35,280 nt of DNA from Bacteroidota bacterium (GTDB lineage: Bacteria > Bacteroidota > Bacteroidia > Palsa-965), in the NCBI GenBank assembly GCA_013289095.1, contig JABDAO010000018.1, forward strand, positions 1 through 35,280, given 5' to 3'. The notes under the pieces are model-generated. The model was not told the DNA's origin and searched no databases. It worked only from the letters and a program-made list of their open reading frames with translations. Position numbers and translations under genes: made by a program. Position 1 is the stretch's first letter. The number at the start of each line of letters is the position of its first letter. Positions 8,842 through 16,846 of the stretch are shown one piece after another.

Positions 8842-9924
8842 ATGAGAAACACCGCACTTTCGAAAATACATATTGACCTTGGCGCCAAGATGGTACCCTT
8901 TGCCGGTTATAACATGCCTGTATCATACTCAGGCCTGAATGATGAACATCTGACCGTTCGGAGTGCAGTGGGTGTTTTTGATGTGTCGCACATGGGCGAA
9001 TTTATCCTGAAAGGGCCTCATGCACTTGATCTGATTCAACGCGTGACCTCCAATGATGCATCTGTACTGGTAGATGGCAAGGTGCAATACTCCTGTCTCC
9101 CGAACGCTACCGGGGGTATTGTGGATGATCTGTTGGTCTATCGCATCCATGCGGAGACCTATCTTCTGGTTGTAAATGCTTCGAACATAGAGAAAGACTG
9201 GAACTGGATCAGCCTGCACAATACGAAAGGGGTCGAGATGAAAAATATCTCGGAAGAAACATCCCTTCTTGCCATCCAGGGCCCGAAAGCCTTGGCAACC
9301 TTGCAGAAACTAACCGATGTCACCCTCTCAGACATTCCCTACTATGCCTTTAAAAAAGGCACATTCAATGGTGTTGAAAATGTCCTGATCTCGAATACCG
9401 GCTATACCGGAGCAGGAGGATTTGAACTCTATTTCCCAAACGCGGTTGCAGAAAAGATGTGGACATCGATCTTTGAGGCCGGCCATGAATTCGGCATCAA
9501 ACCAATCGGGCTCGGAGCACGCGATACCCTGCGTCTGGAAATGGGTTTTTGTTTGTACGGAAACGATATTGATGATACAACCTCGCCCATCGAAGCAGGG
9601 CTGGGGTGGATTACCAAATTCTCCAAAGAGTTTACAAACAAACCTGTTTTCCTGGAGCAGAAAGAAAAAGGGGTACAGAAAAAACTTATTGGTTTTGAGA
9701 TGATAGACCGGGGCATCCCACGCCATGATTATGAAATTGTGGATGCTGCCGGCAGCACAATTGGCAAGGTAACATCAGGCACTCAAAGTCCGACTCTGCA
9801 AAAAGGTATCGGGATGGGTTATGTACGCTCGGATATGGCCAGGACCGATTCTGAAATTTATATCCGGGTGAGGGAAAAGAGCCTCAAAGCCAAGGTGGTG
9901 AAGATTCCTTTTCTGAAAAATTAA
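8842..9924 (+). CDS. gcvT: Aminomethyltransferase, glycine cleavage system T protein
   Basis: 360 residues, the normal length. It transfers the aminomethyl-bound methylene group from the lipoylated H protein to tetrahydrofolate, releasing ammonia. Visible family features: [13 protein letters not shown] near the N-terminus, [21 protein letters not shown] containing the conserved catalytic-region Asp, [44 protein letters not shown], and the C-terminal barrel with PRHDYEI and [13 protein letters not shown]. GcvH and GcvP are not nearby, so the glycine cleavage genes are scattered, as is common in Bacteroidota. The following comB homologue is 76 nt downstream on the same strand. Confidence 0.96.
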   Translation: MRNTALSKIHIDLGAKMVPFAGYNMPVSYSGLNDEHLTVRSAVGVFDVSHMGEFILKGPHALDLIQRVTSNDASVLVDGKVQYSCLPNATGGIVDDLLVYRIHAETYLLVVNASNIEKDWNWISLHNTKGVEMKNISEETSLLAIQGPKALATLQKLTDVTLSDIPYYAFKKGTFNGVENVLISNTGYTGAGGFELYFPNAVAEKMWTSIFEAGHEFGIKPIGLGARDTLRLEMGFCLYGNDIDDTTSPIEAGLGWITKFSKEFTNKPVFLEQKEKGVQKKLIGFEMIDRGIPRHDYEIVDAAGSTIGKVTSGTQSPTLQKGIGMGYVRSDMARTDSEIYIRVREKSLKAKVVKIPFLKN

Positions 9925-9945
9925 GCAGCCGCCAGAAGGCTTGGA

Positions 9946-9971
9946 GCCTGGAAACAGGCGATTTTGTTTTT
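9946..9971 (+). terminator. Weak terminator-like hairpin after gcvT
   Basis: GCCTG, a GAAA tetraloop and CAGGC, followed by a T-rich stretch, lie 22 nt after the gcvT stop. The stem is only 5 bp, so it may be leaky or not functional. Confidence 0.35.
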
Positions 9972-10000
9972 GAAAAAACGGTTTATTTAAACAAGGTATA

Positions 10001-10744
10001 ATGAGCGTTCCGGTTGTTCCATCGGGTAAATTGCTTGTGGAGGTATGTCTTTCACCACAGCTGTATGCCTCCTATCACCGCGAGCATTCTATTGTGGTGG
10101 TGATTGATATCTTCCGGGCAACATCGGCCATCTGTACCGCTTTTCAGTATGGGGTTGATAAGATGATACCGGTGGCCGGTCTGGAGGAAGCCTCTGCCTA
10201 CAAGGCAAAAGGCTATCTGGTTGGCGCCGAACGCAACGGAGTAGCCATTGATGGATTCGACTTTGGCAATTCGCCCTTTAGCTATATGAGTGATGCCATA
10301 CTTGGAAAAACTGTAGTGATCTCAACCACAAACGGAACACAAGCCATCGAAGCGGCGCGACATGCTCACCAGGTTGTGATCGGGTCTTTCCTCAACATGA
10401 CTGCGCTTTGTTCGTGGCTGAGCAAACAGGAAAAGGATGTCATGCTGTTGTGTTCGGGCTGGAAAAACCGATTTAGTATGGAAGATATGCTCTTTGCGGG
10501 CGCTGTGTCAGACCGCCTGAGCCGGGATGAAAAACGGTTTAAACTGGGGGATGCTGCACTTGCAGCCAAATACATGTTCCAGACTGCACAGAAAAACCCG
10601 TACCGCCTCTTGCATGGGTCTTCGCACAAAGAACGGCTAAGCGCCCTGGGTTTAAAAGAAGATATTAAGTACTGTCTCTCCCTTGATAAGACAGAGATCA
10701 TCCCGGTACTTGAAAACGGAAAGCTTACCCGGCTTCTTGTTTGA
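10001..10744 (+). CDS. comB: ComB-family phosphatase (2-phosphosulfolactate phosphatase-like)
   Basis: 247 residues. The N-terminal VVVIDIFRATSAICTAFQYG, then GAERNGVAIDGFDFGNSP, VISTTNGTQAI and LLCSGWKN are the signatures of the ComB family, a Mg-dependent acid phosphatase that converts 2-phosphosulfolactate to sulfolactate in archaeal coenzyme M synthesis. Bacteria of this group are not expected to make coenzyme M, and no comA or other pathway gene is present here, so the physiological substrate is uncertain; a role in sulfonate metabolism is only a guess. It is not related to the competence protein of the same name. The gene lies between gcvT and an exported nuclease/phospholipase-like gene with short spacings. 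Confidence 0.85.
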   Translation: MSVPVVPSGKLLVEVCLSPQLYASYHREHSIVVVIDIFRATSAICTAFQYGVDKMIPVAGLEEASAYKAKGYLVGAERNGVAIDGFDFGNSPFSYMSDAILGKTVVISTTNGTQAIEAARHAHQVVIGSFLNMTALCSWLSKQEKDVMLLCSGWKNRFSMEDMLFAGAVSDRLSRDEKRFKLGDAALAAKYMFQTAQKNPYRLLHGSSHKERLSALGLKEDIKYCLSLDKTEIIPVLENGKLTRLLV

Positions 10745-10823
10745 GCGTATCCGTTTTCTTTTTCAGGATGCCGATCGTGAACGAAGTACAAGCTAATGTG
10801 TTTCATTTCAGACTTCCCTGGTC

Positions 10824-11810
10824 ATGAAAAAATGCATGCTCTCCATAATTTTCTTTGGCTGTTTTGTAATACTATGGCCTGTCCAATCTGTTTTTTCCTG
10901 GGGCTTTTTTGCGCATAAAAAAATCAACGAAATGGCCGTATTCACATTGCCTCCGCCGATGATCGGATTTTATAAAACCCATATCAATTACCTCATCACT
11001 CATGCCGTAGATGCCGACAGACGCCGGTATTCGAATCAGGAAGAGGGTGCCCGTCATTTTTTTGATACAGAATATTACGGGCTGCACCCCTTCGATTCAG
11101 TGCCCCGCCGCTGGGATCAGGCTGCGGCAAAATACACCGCCGATACACTAAAGGCGCATGGAATTGTAGCCTGGCATATCGGCCGGATGGTAAAAAAGCT
11201 GACTCAGGCTTTCATCGGGCTGAACCTGGATCTCATCCTTCATTATTCAGCCGATCTGGGCCATTATGTGGCCGATGCGCATGTACCGTTGCATACCACC
11301 CGGAATTATAACGGACAATTCACCGGTCAGTTGGGCATTCATGCCTTTTGGGAGTCGCGTATTCCTGAATTGAAAGCCGAAAGCTATGACTATCTGACAG
11401 GAAGGGCCGTTTATATCAACAACCCGCTTGGGGCTGCCTGGGATGCTGTCAAAGCCAGTTTCAATGCCAAGGATACCGTGTTAGGATTCGAAGCAGAGCT
11501 GAACAGCAGATTTCCTTCCGATTTAAAATATGCTTTCGAAGTCAGGGAAAAGAAAATGGTGAGGGTTTATTCCGAAGCCTATACCACCGCTTACAGTGAA
11601 TTAATGGGCAATCTGGTCGAACGGCGTATGGTTGAATCGGTGCGTTTGTTGGGTTGTTTGTGGTACACCGCCTGGGTCGATGCGGGTCAGCCAGATCTGG
11701 CTTTGCTCAGCAATTGCGAGATTTCAGACTCGCTCCTGAAAATGCATGAGCAGGAATTCAAACAAGGGGAAAAGCACACTGAGCGCTCCATACCCGGTCA
11801 TTCAGACTAA
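10824..11810 (+). CDS. Exported zinc-dependent phospholipase C / S1-P1 nuclease superfamily protein
   Basis: 328 residues with a signal peptide ending near FSWGFFAHKKIN. In this superfamily the mature N-terminal Trp and following His coordinate zinc; SW-GFFAHK fits that. Other likely metal ligands are in HYSADLGHYVADAHVPLHTT (about 139-160) and LGIHAFWESRIPEL, matching the H...D/H..D.H.PLH...H..WE pattern of the phospholipase C/P1 nuclease fold, with three zinc ions. An RHFFDTEYY segment lies earlier. The protein is probably periplasmic; whether it cleaves nucleic acid or phospholipid cannot be decided from sequence. It starts 79 nt after the comB homologue. The tail after residue 290 has no recognisable motif. 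Confidence 0.8.
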   Translation: MKKCMLSIIFFGCFVILWPVQSVFSWGFFAHKKINEMAVFTLPPPMIGFYKTHINYLITHAVDADRRRYSNQEEGARHFFDTEYYGLHPFDSVPRRWDQAAAKYTADTLKAHGIVAWHIGRMVKKLTQAFIGLNLDLILHYSADLGHYVADAHVPLHTTRNYNGQFTGQLGIHAFWESRIPELKAESYDYLTGRAVYINNPLGAAWDAVKASFNAKDTVLGFEAELNSRFPSDLKYAFEVREKKMVRVYSEAYTTAYSELMGNLVERRMVESVRLLGCLWYTAWVDAGQPDLALLSNCEISDSLLKMHEQEFKQGEKHTERSIPGHSD

Positions 11811-11958
11811 TTTTTTTATCTTTCCTCATGCTCTTTGAAGCGGCAGTACACTTTTTTCGAGGAAGGAACTTGGGCGGTTTCAGAAATTGAGGCCGTGCGA
11901 TTTATCAGTACTTGCCGTGTTTTTAGTCATGTCAGAGACTTGAGTTATTCATCCTTTA

Positions 11959-12155
11959 GACAAATACATGCTGTCTTCAGAGAAATAGATTCCTTCTCCT
12001 GACAGACATACTTTGTCTACAGACAAACATACGCCTCCTATCGACAAATACATTCCTCTTCTTGACAAACATACGCTGTCTACAGACAGACGTACAGACT
12101 TCTCCTTCTGACAGACTTACTCGTACTGATTCACGACACACCCTTTGTCTGAAAA
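11959..12155 (+). repeat. 21-bp-period degenerate tandem repeat array (array 1)
   Basis: Units beginning GACAAACATACG-like (GAC/AGA/CATAC variants) start at 11959, 11980, 12001, 12022, 12043, 12064 and 12085, exactly 21 bp apart, then at 12110 and 12135 with 25-bp steps. The second part of the better units reads CTGTCTACA, so unit junctions form inverted repeats: TTTGTCT-AC-AGACAAA at 12012-12027 and CTGTCT-AC-AGACAG at 12076-12089. The array lies between the nuclease-like gene (ends 11810) and the DUF2027-Smr gene (starts 12408). The rest of this 597-bp gap shows nothing recognisable. Forward frames are largely open and would encode seven-residue repeats, but no start or ribosome-binding context supports translation. 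Repeats are too diverged for a CRISPR array. Confidence 0.8.
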
Positions 12156-12370
12156 GATGCGATCCTCCTTCCCCCGTTTTGTGAGTTTCGTCACATCTTT
12201 TGTGATGCTAAGCAGGTAAGCTGCAGGGGCTTTCCATCTATCGATGAAGAGTCTTCCTCTTCTTCCAACTTTTCGAGTCTGGGAATCTGTTCCATAAAGC
12301 TGTCCTGGAGAGTCATTCTCTATCTCTTTCACGTCCCGTTCCTCAGGGTTATATCGTTTGGAATAAGCGG

Positions 12371-12378
12371 TATCTTTG
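12371..12378 (+). promoter_or_regulatory. Possible -7 promoter element of the DUF2027-Smr gene
   Basis: TATCTTTG matches TAnnTTTG, 29 nt before the ATG at 12408. The TTTG at 12357-12360 is only 10 nt upstream, so a proper -33 box is not identified. Confidence 0.35.
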
Positions 12379-12407
12379 TCAGGCAAAACCAACTACTAAT
12401 AGATCAG

Positions 12408-13436
12408 ATGGGCTTAAAAGCAGGTGATAAAGTTCGTTTTTTGGATGAAAAGGGCGAAGGGACCATTCTTCGGTTTATAGACAATGCCCAGGTACTCGTA
12501 CAGATGGATGATGGGTTTGAAATACCCTATCTGTTGGCCAAACTGGTTCCCGCCGTTGCGCCGGCAGCTAAACCGGCGTTCTCAGGCAGCCGATCTGCTG
12601 ATTACAGTCAGGAGACATACACCGCTGCTGTTTCGGCGGTAAGCCCTTCCTTACAAACAGAAGGGGTTTTCCTGGTCTACCTGCCTGTAAACCAGGAGCA
12701 GCCTATGACGGGTACTTTTGGTGTTTTTCTTTTTAATATGTGTTCGTTGCATATTCAGTTTACCGTTTCGTCGCGTCACAATGGGAAATTCAGTTGTGAA
12801 TATGCCGGGACACTGACCCCGCTTCAAAGTTGTAGAATCAAGGAAATAAAACCCGAGGAGATAGAGCGTTGGTCGGCATTGAGGGTTGATATTCAGTTCT
12901 ATGGTTATGAGCCCTTTCTGCCCCGCGAACCGGTGAGCCGTTTGCTCAAACAAAAGCCTGCGCGTTTTTACAAAGAAAGTTCTTACAGCGCTTCGGGTCT
13001 TACGCCCCAGAAGGCCATCACCATCGATCTTACGCGCAATATGCTGAAAGGTCAGGAGGAAGAATATTTTGAAGAAAAAGACCTCAGCCGCATTGTTTTT
13101 GAAAAAGAATCGAAAAACGAAACTCCGCTTTCAAAACAGAGCACGAAAAACAACACGGCCTTTGAGTGGGAAGTAGACCTGCACGCCGAAGAGCTGGTGG
13201 ATTCACTCCGGGGGTTGAGTAACGGACAAATTGTTGATATTCAGCTGCGTTTTTTTCAAAAGAAACTGGATGAAGGCATTGCTCAAAACATCCGAAAGAT
13301 TATTTTTATCCATGGCGTCGGGAATGGGCGGCTGAAAGGCGAAATCAGGAAAATACTGGCTACCTACAAAGGGTTCAAAACCCACGATGCATCTTATTCG
13401 AGGTATGGAGTAGGGGCTACGGAAGTGATTTTGTGA
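12408..13436 (+). CDS. DUF2027 and Smr domain protein (MutS2-like endonuclease domain)
   Basis: 342 residues. The N-terminus (MGLKAGDKVRFLDEKGEGTILRF, then VQMDDGFEIPYL) is a small beta-barrel; the middle (GVFLVYLPVNQEQPMTGTFGVFLFN... to about 175) matches the DUF2027 domain typical of Bacteroidota; a charged linker follows; the C-terminal Smr domain carries VDLH (256-259) and HGVGNGRLK (302-310), the motifs linked to nicking-endonuclease activity in Smr proteins, ending in GVGATEVIL. Unlike MutS2 there is no MutS ATPase core. The family is widespread in the phylum, and its role, in nucleic-acid processing by inference from Smr, is not established. The small lipoprotein gene downstream is convergent, with stop codons 4 nt apart. 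Confidence 0.88.
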   Translation: MGLKAGDKVRFLDEKGEGTILRFIDNAQVLVQMDDGFEIPYLLAKLVPAVAPAAKPAFSGSRSADYSQETYTAAVSAVSPSLQTEGVFLVYLPVNQEQPMTGTFGVFLFNMCSLHIQFTVSSRHNGKFSCEYAGTLTPLQSCRIKEIKPEEIERWSALRVDIQFYGYEPFLPREPVSRLLKQKPARFYKESSYSASGLTPQKAITIDLTRNMLKGQEEEYFEEKDLSRIVFEKESKNETPLSKQSTKNNTAFEWEVDLHAEELVDSLRGLSNGQIVDIQLRFFQKKLDEGIAQNIRKIIFIHGVGNGRLKGEIRKILATYKGFKTHDASYSRYGVGATEVIL

Positions 13437-13440
13437 TGAA

Positions 13441-13638
13441 TCATTCCTTTTTATCGAAGTAAATCTTCTGGATATTTTTCTTCCTCCTCCACCAGCGGTC
13501 TTGTTTTACGTATTCCTTCTTGATTTCCTGGCTGGGTTTGTGTTTTGAGTGAAGATAGGGGTTATAGGCATCTCTCGGCCCGCGACACGAACCGAGAATC
13601 AGAAAAAGTAAACAGGCGGTGATCGCAACCTTTTGCAT
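13441..13638 (-). CDS. Small lipoprotein, unknown function
   Basis: 65 residues. The N-terminus MQKVAITACLLFLILGSC is a lipoprotein signal with the lipid-attachment Cys at residue 18; the mature part (RGPRDAYNPYLHSKHKPSQEI...) is short, very basic and aromatic, with WWRRKKN and a C-terminal KIYFDKKE. The lipobox and the clean signal peptide argue that it is a real gene despite its length. It should be anchored in the outer or inner membrane facing the periplasm. No family was recognised. Its stop is 4 nt from that of the convergent DUF2027-Smr gene. Confidence 0.7.
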   Translation of the reverse strand: MQKVAITACLLFLILGSCRGPRDAYNPYLHSKHKPSQEIKKEYVKQDRWWRRKKNIQKIYFDKKE

Positions 13639-13687
13639 CCGAGATGAATCTGGGTAAAGTTAGTTTATTTTCACTGCTTCTTTGTGC

Positions 13688-15142
13688 TTACTCGTTCGGA
13701 AAACCACCTGGCATCTGATAAGGGCGCTTATCCGCTTGTTTGTTGCTTGTTTCAGACAGCAGTCGGTAAAGGTTGTAACACAACATGTAATCAAGCCCGT
13801 TATAATTGCCTTCAAACCCGTTCTTGCCTTTTTCCTGATTTGGCGGAGTATCATAAAATCTCCCGGACGAACCTGCCCAGCCAGCGGCAGCCCGGTCAGA
13901 CGGGTTGTGATAAAAAGGGCCTTGAACGGGCGCCTGATCCAGCATCAATCTGGCCTTGCTTGAATCTGCTCCGGGGCCTTCAAACGTTACGGAATCGTGC
14001 AGGGTGCAGCAAAGCGCCTCGAAAAAATAATCCCATCCAAACTTATTTTCAGGCCAAAGCTTTAGCTTTTTGGATACGTCATACGAAGCACAGCGGTTGA
14101 TCCGAAGCACTGTTTTGCTCTTGCTGCCGGCCCCTCTCCACGAATCGCCAATGGGACTAAGCTCTAATCCAAACAACAAATCATCCGGGTGAAGCCGGAG
14201 TACCGGTCGGGCATAAATGGCCTTCCAGTAGAAATGCGTAAACCGGGATGTGAAATCTGCATACTCTTTTCCGGTAATCCATTTACCCGCAGCCGCAAAA
14301 CCATAGGCATTGGGTCTTGCATTGCCGCCTTTGCCATTGCTCAGCCGCACACCGTCGGGAGCATGGAGGGTCCACGCAAGCCCTCCATACGGCGTGTCGC
14401 GCATATACGAAAGCAATCTGCCGGCAATTTCTTTGGCAGATTCGCGGAAGGAATAACTGCGCGTAATACCCGTGAGTTCATCTCTGAACTGGGTCATATC
14501 AGGCGCTAATTTAACACAGAGCGCCAATCCGATCAGCAGATTGGCTATCTGATCCTGGCTGCAGGTATTGTTGTGGTTATCGGCGGTATCCAATCCGCCC
14601 ACCACGTTGTTCACCATGCCCCCGATACCCGAACCGGTGTTCACCATTTGTTTGCCCAGGTGTGAATTCAATGCTGTGGTATATCGTTGGCAGAAGTCGG
14701 CCGGGATATCGCTTTGAATTATAAATCCATTTCGTTCGTGATGCGCATTTGGAACGCCCCAAAGCGGCTCGGCTTCCTCATCGAGGCGGTTAATGGCCTC
14801 CAGGGCGTAGAAGAGCTCGGTAAGGGTGCGCTCGGCGGGTTGTTGTCTATCCGCAAGCAGTCTGTACTCTGTCGAAAGCACGCCGATATAGTAGCCCATG
14901 TACACGGGAGCATCGCCAAAATGCAAGGCCGGGCCGTTCCATAAATTACGAATCCCGGCCGGAATGCTTTGTCCTGGTTCTGGCCCTACCACCATAAACG
15001 TGTTCACCAGCCGCTGGCGGTAGCTCCAGTATTTGAGGTGGTTCAGATCATCGGTTTGGGCAAACAGGGCTGCGTGTAGACAGAATACAAGAACAAGGAG
15101 CGCAGGCATTCGGTTCGGCAGAAATAGAATAGACCTGTACAT
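13688..15142 (-). CDS. Exported protein of unknown function
   Basis: 484 residues from the ATG at 15140-15142, which starts MYRSILFLPNRMPALLVLVFCLHAALFAQ, a signal peptide with cleavage near AQ. A longer frame to 15181 starts with TTG inside a terminator hairpin and is rejected. Mature features: many Trp, Tyr and Asn residues, NLWNGPALHFGDAPVYMGYYIGVL, GSGIGGMVNNVVGGLDTADNHNNTCSQDQIANLLIGLALC, YGFAAAGKWITG, and a C-terminal NGFEGNYNGLDYMLCYNLYRLL. The spacing of helices with conserved-looking aromatic/Asp residues is reminiscent of alpha/alpha-barrel carbohydrate-active proteins, but this is only an impression and no family was recognised. Its 5' end abuts a strong terminator, so it needs its own promoter. 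Confidence 0.75.
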   Translation of the reverse strand: MYRSILFLPNRMPALLVLVFCLHAALFAQTDDLNHLKYWSYRQRLVNTFMVVGPEPGQSIPAGIRNLWNGPALHFGDAPVYMGYYIGVLSTEYRLLADRQQPAERTLTELFYALEAINRLDEEAEPLWGVPNAHHERNGFIIQSDIPADFCQRYTTALNSHLGKQMVNTGSGIGGMVNNVVGGLDTADNHNNTCSQDQIANLLIGLALCVKLAPDMTQFRDELTGITRSYSFRESAKEIAGRLLSYMRDTPYGGLAWTLHAPDGVRLSNGKGGNARPNAYGFAAAGKWITGKEYADFTSRFTHFYWKAIYARPVLRLHPDDLLFGLELSPIGDSWRGAGSKSKTVLRINRCASYDVSKKLKLWPENKFGWDYFFEALCCTLHDSVTFEGPGADSSKARLMLDQAPVQGPFYHNPSDRAAAGWAGSSGRFYDTPPNQEKGKNGFEGNYNGLDYMLCYNLYRLLSETSNKQADKRPYQMPGGFPNE

Positions 15143-15176
15143 GCGCGGTAAAGGGGAATAGGTGGGAGGGGAATAA

Positions 15177-15210
15177 AACAAACAGACCCGCTGATGCGGG
15201 CCTGTTTGTT
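15177..15210. terminator. Strong rho-independent terminator after the TlpA-like gene
   Basis: AACAAACAGACCCGC and GCGGGCCTGTTTGTT form a 15-bp stem with one mismatch and a TGAT loop, 5 nt after the stop of the TlpA-like gene. The minus-strand tail is T-rich (GTTTTATTCC), and the plus-strand tail is also T-rich, so it could act in both directions. It separates the TlpA-like gene from the exported unknown gene downstream. Confidence 0.85.
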
Positions 15211-15214
15211 GGTT

Positions 15215-16672
15215 TTATTTTTTTTCTTTTAACGACTGCATCTTTTCGTATTGCTTTAGAAACTCTTCGATCTGATCGGTTTCGAGACGTTTTGCAATAA
15301 TTTTTTTGTTTTCATCCAGAATATAGATCACCGGGGTGCTGTAGATATCATACGTGCTTTTGTAGTGTTGATTGTTCAAGGCATCGACCACGTTTATCCA
15401 GGGGAGTTTTTTTTCGCGTATGTATTTTCTCCAGGGCCCGAGTTCGGAGATACAGCCAACGGCATACACTTCGAGGTGATAGTTACTGTGTAGTACCCGG
15501 TTGTACAACTCAACCAGTTTGGGCGTTTCTTTCTGACAGTGGCCACAATCGGGGTCCCAGAAATAAAGGACGGTGTATTTAGCCTTGATGTTATTGAGCG
15601 AATAGGTCTTGAAATCGGGAGTCAACCCTACCGCCGAATCTTCCATGATGAGATTGGGGGCGATCTTGCCGATAAGCGTGGAGTCGAGTTTAGAGGCCCG
15701 GTCTACAATTTTTTTGTTTTGTGCTTCATCCACCCACCAGGCCTTTTTTGTTTTGAAGTATTTAAACGCTTCGTGTACAAATACGGCATCAAAACCCATC
15801 ACCTTCGACGTTTCATAGGTGCCGGTCATATAATAGACACAGAACTTAAAGGTTTCTTTGTTTGGCGTTGCCTTGCTGATGATCAGATCGCCTTCCTTGA
15901 TGATAGAGTCGGGTATCTGCAAGGTCATGCTTTCCAGATATTGTTTCATTTTGGGGTAATAGATCGGTGTACGAAGCATGCGCTCGTCGGCCATATCAAT
16001 ATTGTCAAAGAAATGAGCCTTGTAGTACCGGTATGCAAACGTGGAATCTTTTTTTCCGTTTGCGAGGAGGGGGGCTTCGGGCACATCCACATCCAAGGTG
16101 GCCTTCATGAATTTGGAGGTGAAACTGGTTGGGTGGTCTTTCATAAACCCGGTCATATAGGCTTTTACTTCTCCATCCAGTCCTTTGAGTTTATCCTGGA
16201 TAATCTTGGCTGAATCTTTATTTGTTTCTTTGATGACCTTGTACCGGTTGTGGCACTGTTCGGCATCTTTTTGCTTGGCTCCCAGCCAGATGAGGTAGTC
16301 AAAAAACACCTTGTTCTCGTTCGAACCGCTAACCTTCATGTGTCCGTTAAAATCGAGGGTATCGGTTTCCAGCGAAAAATGCTGCTCGTTTTCCAGGACC
16401 AGGAAATCAAACAGTTTACGTTTGTTCATAATGAGCAGATACATGCCCGGATCGAGTTTCTTTTTTCCTTCGTACACAAAAAGGCCGTCTTTATTTGCTT
16501 TGGCTGTATCTACACTGTACTGTTTATCGCCGTAATAATAGGCTAACAGACAGGAAGAGTCTTTCAGGCCTTTAATTTTGATCTTAATATCGTACGTAGG
16601 GTTTGTGGCCTTCAGCTGCAGGCATGTCACGCTGATAAGCAGAGAGAGCAGGAGGTAGTTCTTTGTTCGCAT
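15215..16672 (-). CDS. TlpA-like thioredoxin-fold protein with N-terminal DUF4369/DUF5106-like region
   Basis: 485 residues. Signal peptide MRTKNYLLLSLLISVTCLQLKA; a beta-rich DUF4369-like domain (about 27-115, ending in the LETDTLDFNGHMKVSGSNEN stretch); a helical DUF5106-like middle (about 120-330); and a C-terminal redoxin/TlpA domain with IAPNLIMEDS, YTVLYFWDPDCGHCQKETP and TPVIYILDENKKIIAKRL. The active site is C376-G-H-C379 with the cis-Pro in STPVIY. Such proteins are periplasmic thiol-disulfide oxidoreductases, often reductants of cytochrome c maturation or secreted proteins in Bacteroidota; the partner is unknown. A good promoter lies directly upstream and a strong terminator directly downstream, so it is monocistronic. 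Confidence 0.9.
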   Translation of the reverse strand: MRTKNYLLLSLLISVTCLQLKATNPTYDIKIKIKGLKDSSCLLAYYYGDKQYSVDTAKANKDGLFVYEGKKKLDPGMYLLIMNKRKLFDFLVLENEQHFSLETDTLDFNGHMKVSGSNENKVFFDYLIWLGAKQKDAEQCHNRYKVIKETNKDSAKIIQDKLKGLDGEVKAYMTGFMKDHPTSFTSKFMKATLDVDVPEAPLLANGKKDSTFAYRYYKAHFFDNIDMADERMLRTPIYYPKMKQYLESMTLQIPDSIIKEGDLIISKATPNKETFKFCVYYMTGTYETSKVMGFDAVFVHEAFKYFKTKKAWWVDEAQNKKIVDRASKLDSTLIGKIAPNLIMEDSAVGLTPDFKTYSLNNIKAKYTVLYFWDPDCGHCQKETPKLVELYNRVLHSNYHLEVYAVGCISELGPWRKYIREKKLPWINVVDALNNQHYKSTYDIYSTPVIYILDENKKIIAKRLETDQIEEFLKQYEKMQSLKEKK

Positions 16673-16694
16673 ACGGTCTGATTATAGTTAATTG

Positions 16695-16726
16695 CAAAAA
16701 TAGGTAAAACACAGTTTCGTACCAAA
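16695..16726 (-). promoter_or_regulatory. Bacteroidota-type promoter of the TlpA-like gene
   Basis: On the minus strand a TTTG (16723-16726) is followed after 20 nt by TATTTTTG (16695-16702), matching the TTTG-N19-TAnnTTTG consensus of the major sigma factor. The transcript would start near 16688, about 16 nt before the ATG. Confidence 0.65.
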
Positions 16727-16812
16727 AATCAAGCCATTCTATCATCTGGCCGGTGAACCGGAAGCGGGGGGAGGATACTACTTCTTTCTTTCATCTTGGC
16801 ATTGAGCGAAAT

Positions 16813-16842
16813 AAAAAAGGGAAACTTGCGTTTCCCTTTTTT
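16813..16842. terminator. Rho-independent terminator of clpC
   Basis: A perfect 13-bp stem, AAAAAAGGGAAAC with GTTTCCCTTTTTT, closes a TTGC loop, 4 nt after the clpC stop. The A/T ends make it a terminator in the minus direction and possibly in both. Confidence 0.88.
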
Positions 16843-16846
16843 GAAT

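Noticed and set aside
12117-12392. 91-residue minus-strand open frame between array 1 and the DUF2027-Smr gene
   Set aside because: No recognisable family or signal peptide, no supported start, and it covers the likely promoter of the DUF2027-Smr gene. It is kept out of the gene list, though a small gene cannot be fully excluded.
15143-15181. Longer start (TTG 15181) of the unknown exported protein
   Set aside because: It lies within the terminator hairpin at 15177-15210; the ATG at 15142 begins a proper signal peptide.
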